Assembly (NCBI GenBank): GCA_003228965.1
Contig: QIGP01000319.1
Location: forward strand, 1 to 10,050
From: Gammaproteobacteria bacterium
GTDB lineage: Bacteria > Pseudomonadota > Gammaproteobacteria > Steroidobacterales > SZUA-146
DNA: 10,050 nt
Direction: 5' to 3'
Below are positions 7,358-10,050 of the stretch, in pieces. The notes below the pieces were generated by a model that did not search any database, was not told the DNA's origin, and saw nothing but the letters and a program-made list of their open reading frames with translations. Numbering within the stretch: position 1 is the first letter of the stretch; each line of letters opens with the position of its first letter. Made by a program: the position numbers and the translations under genes.

Positions 7358-8823
7358 ATTCACTCTTTTCACGCTCAGTCGCTGCACTTCTTGGAATTTT
7401 GGTTTGCGTTGGCCTTGCTACCATAGCCATTACGTGGTGGACGACCGAGCGCTACCAGCAAGAAGCCACGCAACGCCTGAACAGGACAATCGCCGACTAC
7501 GTCGTTGCCACCCAGAACCTGATGGAAGACGACCGTATCAACGAAAACGCGCTTAAAGAAATTGCGCATATGGTCATGGTGATCAACCCGTCCATTGAAG
7601 TCTATTTGCTCGATCCTGCCGGCAAAGTCGTGGGCCACGCCCTGCCTGAAGGCTCTGTAACCAACCTGTCTATTGGTCTCAAACCCATTAAGGCGTTTAT
7701 TGCCAACCCCGAACGTCTTCCAATTTATGGTGACGACCCTCGCAGCCCGGACGCCAAAAAAGTGTTCTCCGCCGCACCGGTCACTAACGATAACGGCGAC
7801 ATTACCGGCTACCTGTACGCCGTGCTCGGCGGCGAATCACACATGGCGGCTGTACGCGGGCTGCGCAACAGTTTGATCATCAAGAACGGCGTAGTCGCCG
7901 TTGCCGCACTGATAGCTTTCTCGCTAATGGCTGGTCTGCTCATTTTCTACGTACTAACAAGGCGCCTGCATCGCCTCGTAAACAGCTTTAACGCCTTCAA
8001 AGCTAACGGCTTCAGCCAGGTAGTCAACGCCGAACACCGGCACAAACGTCAGGACGAAATCGATACTCTGGCGGTCACGTTTAATCACATGTCTAAAAAG
8101 ATTGTCAGCCAAATGCATGAGCTGCGCCAAACCGATCGTCGGCGAAGAGAACTTATGCAAAACGTTTCTCACGACTTAAGGACTCCGCTGGCTTCAATGC
8201 AGGGCTACATAGACACGCTGTATCTCAAATACGATGAACTCAGTAACGAACAGCGTCGCGAATATCTTGAAACGGCGGGACGACACGGTCGCCACCTTGG
8301 CAAGCTCGTAAAAGAACTGTTTGAGCTTTCCAATCTCGACGCCGGCATTCTCACACTCAAACGCGAACCCTTCTCCATGGCGGAACTGGTCCAGGACATT
8401 GTGCAAAAATTCAAGCTTGATGCAGCACGACGCGGCATTACGCTTGAAATCGATATTGAAAAAACCACCGCTCTGGTGTCGGCCGACATCGGCATGCTCG
8501 AACGAGTTCTTGAGAATCTGATTGATAACGCGCTCAAACACACCGATTCAAACGGCGTTGTGCGAGTGTGTCTGAAAAAGCATAACGACCAAATTGTAAC
8601 GACAGTATTTGACAGCGGTTCGGGCATTAGCTCGGATGACCTGCCACGAATATTCGAACGAACCTTTGTCTCCAAAAATGGTGACCCCAACAGGCAACAA
8701 GGCACCGGTCTGGGTCTTGCCATCGTCAAGAAAATTCTTGATTTGCACGACAGTAAAATCGAAGTAGCGAGCAAACTCGGGCAAGGGTCGGCATTTTCGT
8801 TTTCTCTGGAATGCGCGGCGTAA
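7354..8823 (+). CDS. Membrane sensor histidine kinase (HAMP-HisKA-HATPase)
   Basis: The partner kinase has 489 residues. The ATG at 7354 overlaps the regulator stop as ATGA; an in-frame ATG at 7312 lies inside the regulator and is less likely. Transmembrane helix 1 spans about 8-29. A periplasmic sensor region of about 140 residues follows, with PSIEVYLLDPAGKVVG and a later ITGYLYAVLGG, a pattern like a PAS/Cache fold. Helix 2 spans about 178-201 and HAMP about 202-254. The HisKA domain carries NVSHDLRTPLASMQGY with the phosphorylated H273. The catalytic domain has the N box ENLIDNALKH (N388, N392), G1 DSGSGI (420-425) and G2 GTGLGLAIVKK (450-460). The F-box region reads IFERTF, where IFERF(Y/F) is usual. 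All catalytic motifs are present, so it should be active. The stimulus is unknown. Confidence 0.94.
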   Translation: MNSLFSRSVAALLGILVCVGLATIAITWWTTERYQQEATQRLNRTIADYVVATQNLMEDDRINENALKEIAHMVMVINPSIEVYLLDPAGKVVGHALPEGSVTNLSIGLKPIKAFIANPERLPIYGDDPRSPDAKKVFSAAPVTNDNGDITGYLYAVLGGESHMAAVRGLRNSLIIKNGVVAVAALIAFSLMAGLLIFYVLTRRLHRLVNSFNAFKANGFSQVVNAEHRHKRQDEIDTLAVTFNHMSKKIVSQMHELRQTDRRRRELMQNVSHDLRTPLASMQGYIDTLYLKYDELSNEQRREYLETAGRHGRHLGKLVKELFELSNLDAGILTLKREPFSMAELVQDIVQKFKLDAARRGITLEIDIEKTTALVSADIGMLERVLENLIDNALKHTDSNGVVRVCLKKHNDQIVTTVFDSGSGISSDDLPRIFERTFVSKNGDPNRQQGTGLGLAIVKKILDLHDSKIEVASKLGQGSAFSFSLECAA

Positions 8824-8924
8824 GCAAAGGCCTGACTCTGCCCGACTAGCTCAACAATCCTCCATTTGACTACAAGCTCTACTTTAATGGTTTAGAACGG
8901 ATCTTCATTGTGGTTCGCATTACC

Positions 8925-8960
8925 CAATTCGTTTATCAATTTGTTAACAAATTGTGACCC
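8925..8960. promoter_or_regulatory. Tandem 12-mers with a perfect 18-bp palindrome upstream of the spondin gene
   Basis: CAATTCGTTTAT (8925-8936) is directly followed by CAATTTGTTAAC (8937-8948), 9 of 12 positions identical. A degenerate third unit, AAATTGTGACCC, ends at 8960. The second and third units also form the perfect palindrome CAATTTGTTAACAAATTG (8937-8954). OmpR-family regulators typically bind direct repeats with a period of 10-11 bp, so this is a candidate site for the regulator encoded upstream. It lies 75-110 bp before the spondin start. TAACTA at 8991-8996 may be the -10, with no clear -35. The remainder of 8824-9035 shows nothing else. Confidence 0.45.
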
Positions 8961-9035
8961 CGAAGTGAACTTGGACAGGCACAGTCCGTGTAACTAGTTC
9001 GAACAACGACCAAAAACGATTAATAGGGAGAACAC

Positions 9036-9722
9036 ATGAAGACTTTTTCATTAGTGGCCGCAGGTGCGTTGGCCGCTTTGGCGCTTTCGCCTCTTAACGC
9101 CTCTGCAGACGGCTGGTACTCAAACGCACCTCGTAGCTATGAAGTCACCATCACTAACGTAAGCGCGACTACTTTTACACCACTACTCGTTGTTGCACAC
9201 AGAAAATCGGTCAGTCTGTTTGAAGCCGGATCGGAAGCGAGCGATGAACTTGCACTGCTTGCCGAAGACGGGGCAACAGGTCCTTTTGTTGACCTTCTTG
9301 GCACTCTTCCCAATGTAATTGGCGACGTGGAAACAACGGATGGCCTTTTGGCACCGGGTCAATCTGTCACTGTACGCCTGGACACTACTCGACCATTCAA
9401 CCGTATAAGCGTCGCGGCCATGTTGCTGCCCACCAACGATGCGTTTGTCGGACTAAATACCGTACGAGCACCACGCTACTCCTGGCAAACCCTCGACTAC
9501 ACCGCAATTGGCTACGATGCCGGCAGTGAGCCAAATGACGAACTCTGCGTTAACATTCCAGGGCCCCAGTGCGGTGGAATCGGTTCCTCACCGGATGCTG
9601 GCGGTGAAGGTTACATTCGCGTTAGCCCAGGCATTCATGGTGAAGGCGATTTGGCGGCATCTCAGTACGACTGGCGCAACCCGGTAGCCCGCGTTTCGAT
9701 TCAACGCGTATCTTCTAACTAA
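9036..9722 (+). CDS. Secreted spondin-domain protein
   Basis: This is a 228-residue exported protein with a single bacterial Spondin_N-type domain. GGGAG lies 5 nt upstream of the ATG. Residues 1-24 are a Sec signal peptide with ASA|D cleavage. The domain begins with YEVTITNVSATTFTPLLVVA, then SVSLFEAGSEASDELALLAE, LLAPGQSVTV and ISVAAMLLPTNDAFVGLN. It ends with YDAGSEPNDELC, PGPQCGG, GGEGYIRVSPGIHGEGDL and YDWRNPVARVSI. C171 and C179 probably form a disulfide after export. In animals this domain occurs in matrix proteins; in bacteria its role is not well established, and I assign only a periplasmic or extracellular, possibly metal-binding, adhesion-like protein. The gene is co-oriented with the two-component system, 212 bp downstream, and has its own promoter region and terminator. 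Complete and intact. Confidence 0.9.
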   Translation: MKTFSLVAAGALAALALSPLNASADGWYSNAPRSYEVTITNVSATTFTPLLVVAHRKSVSLFEAGSEASDELALLAEDGATGPFVDLLGTLPNVIGDVETTDGLLAPGQSVTVRLDTTRPFNRISVAAMLLPTNDAFVGLNTVRAPRYSWQTLDYTAIGYDAGSEPNDELCVNIPGPQCGGIGSSPDAGGEGYIRVSPGIHGEGDLAASQYDWRNPVARVSIQRVSSN

Positions 9723-9735
9723 CTATCGATGAAAC

Positions 9736-9774
9736 AAACAAAAAGATCGCTCCAGGAGAGCGGTCTTTTTGTTT
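9736..9774. terminator. Intrinsic terminator between the spondin gene and the convergent peroxiredoxin
   Basis: Arms 9736-9752 and 9758-9774 form a 17-bp stem with one T-G pair around the 5-nt loop CAGGA. The core is GATCGCTC with GAGCGGTC, flanked by As on the left and Ts on the right, so it can act in both directions. It starts 13 nt after the spondin stop codon. Confidence 0.85.
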
Positions 9775-9826
9775 CGCACAGCTTAAATTGAAACGCTGCG
9801 CAAGAACTAACTGTCAGTTGTCGAGC

Positions 9827-10050
9827 TTAGAGATGTTCCATCACCGAAGCGGCAGACGACACCGTTATTTCGCCTTCTGGCTCAATATGCGTACTGCTCA
9901 CAACGCCATCTTCTACAATCATTGCGTAGCGCGATGACCGTTTACCGAGTCCGAACTGGCTTAGGTCGACCGACAGGCCCACCGCCTCGGCAAAGGCTCC
10001 TTCGGGATCGGCTAGCATTAAAATTTCGTCGGCGCCCTGAGCCTGTCACC
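9827..10050 (-). pseudogene. Prx5-type peroxiredoxin, C-terminal part only, with an in-frame stop near the edge
   Basis: The minus-strand frame ending at 9827 gives a typical C-terminal half of a thioredoxin-fold peroxiredoxin: QGADEILMLADPEGAF, VGLSVDLSQFGLG, KRSSRYAMIVEDGVV and a final VSSAASVMEHL. Such enzymes reduce peroxides through an N-terminal TxxC cysteine, which would lie beyond the right edge. The first ATG inside the window (10018-10016) is mid-domain, and family-like sequence continues nine codons above it (QAQGADEIL). There, at 10048-10046, an in-frame TGA interrupts the frame, with no start codon between. The two bases beyond the TGA are GG, consistent with the Trp often found at this place in the family. 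So the gene is either a nonsense-mutated pseudogene or carries a base error. A 63-residue product from the internal ATG would have no catalytic cysteine. Confidence 0.65.

Noticed and set aside
8205..8774. Minus-strand 189-codon open frame
   Set aside because: It is antisense to the HisKA and ATPase domains of the kinase, whose catalytic motifs are all intact on the plus strand. The serine/arginine-rich product is typical of a shadow frame.
1..10050. CRISPR array, tRNA, rRNA or complete insertion sequence
   Set aside because: No regularly spaced repeats, cloverleaf sequences, rRNA segments or transposase motifs were seen on reading the window.

Overview
The window looks like chromosomal DNA of a free-living Gram-negative proteobacterium, most likely a gammaproteobacterium and possibly marine. 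The grounds are a TonB-dependent receptor, an AlkK-type acyl-CoA ligase, an OmpR-type two-component system, a secreted spondin-domain protein and Sec signal peptides. This placement is inference from gene content; there is no rRNA or other phylogenetic marker.

Layout. (1) 1-2282, minus strand: the first 760 codons of a large secreted SpvB/FG-GAP protein whose C-terminus lies beyond the left edge. (2) 2283-3504: a scar. A medium-chain acyl-CoA ligase (AlkK-like) is cut off after residue 304, and between the break and the SpvB-type gene lies what looks like the last 58 codons of a different gene, perhaps an outer-membrane barrel. (3) 3587-5987, minus strand: an intact TonB-dependent receptor with its own rho-independent terminator and a candidate promoter overlapping a palindrome. 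(4) 5988-6643: a long intergenic region holding a nested inverted-repeat element of about 187 bp that resembles a MITE. (5) 6644-8823, plus strand: a response regulator and a sensor histidine kinase overlapping by 4 nt (ATGA). (6) 8824-9775, plus strand: an intergenic region with tandem 12-mers and a perfect 18-bp palindrome, then a secreted spondin-domain protein and a strong terminator. (7) 9827-10050, minus strand: the C-terminal part of a Prx5-type peroxiredoxin with an in-frame stop near the right edge.

How the parts may work together. The two-component system and the spondin protein are co-oriented, and repeats of the kind OmpR-family regulators bind lie between them, so the secreted protein is a reasonable candidate target. 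The receptor would import an unidentified ligand with TonB/ExbBD encoded elsewhere. The SpvB-type gene has a more A/T-rich codon choice (frequent TTA, ATA, AGA, CTA) than the receptor and sits next to a deletion or recombination scar, which fits a horizontally acquired accessory gene. Several disrupted genes (ligase, barrel fragment, peroxiredoxin, possibly a frame change near position 100) point to local decay or to sequence errors; the sequence alone cannot separate these.
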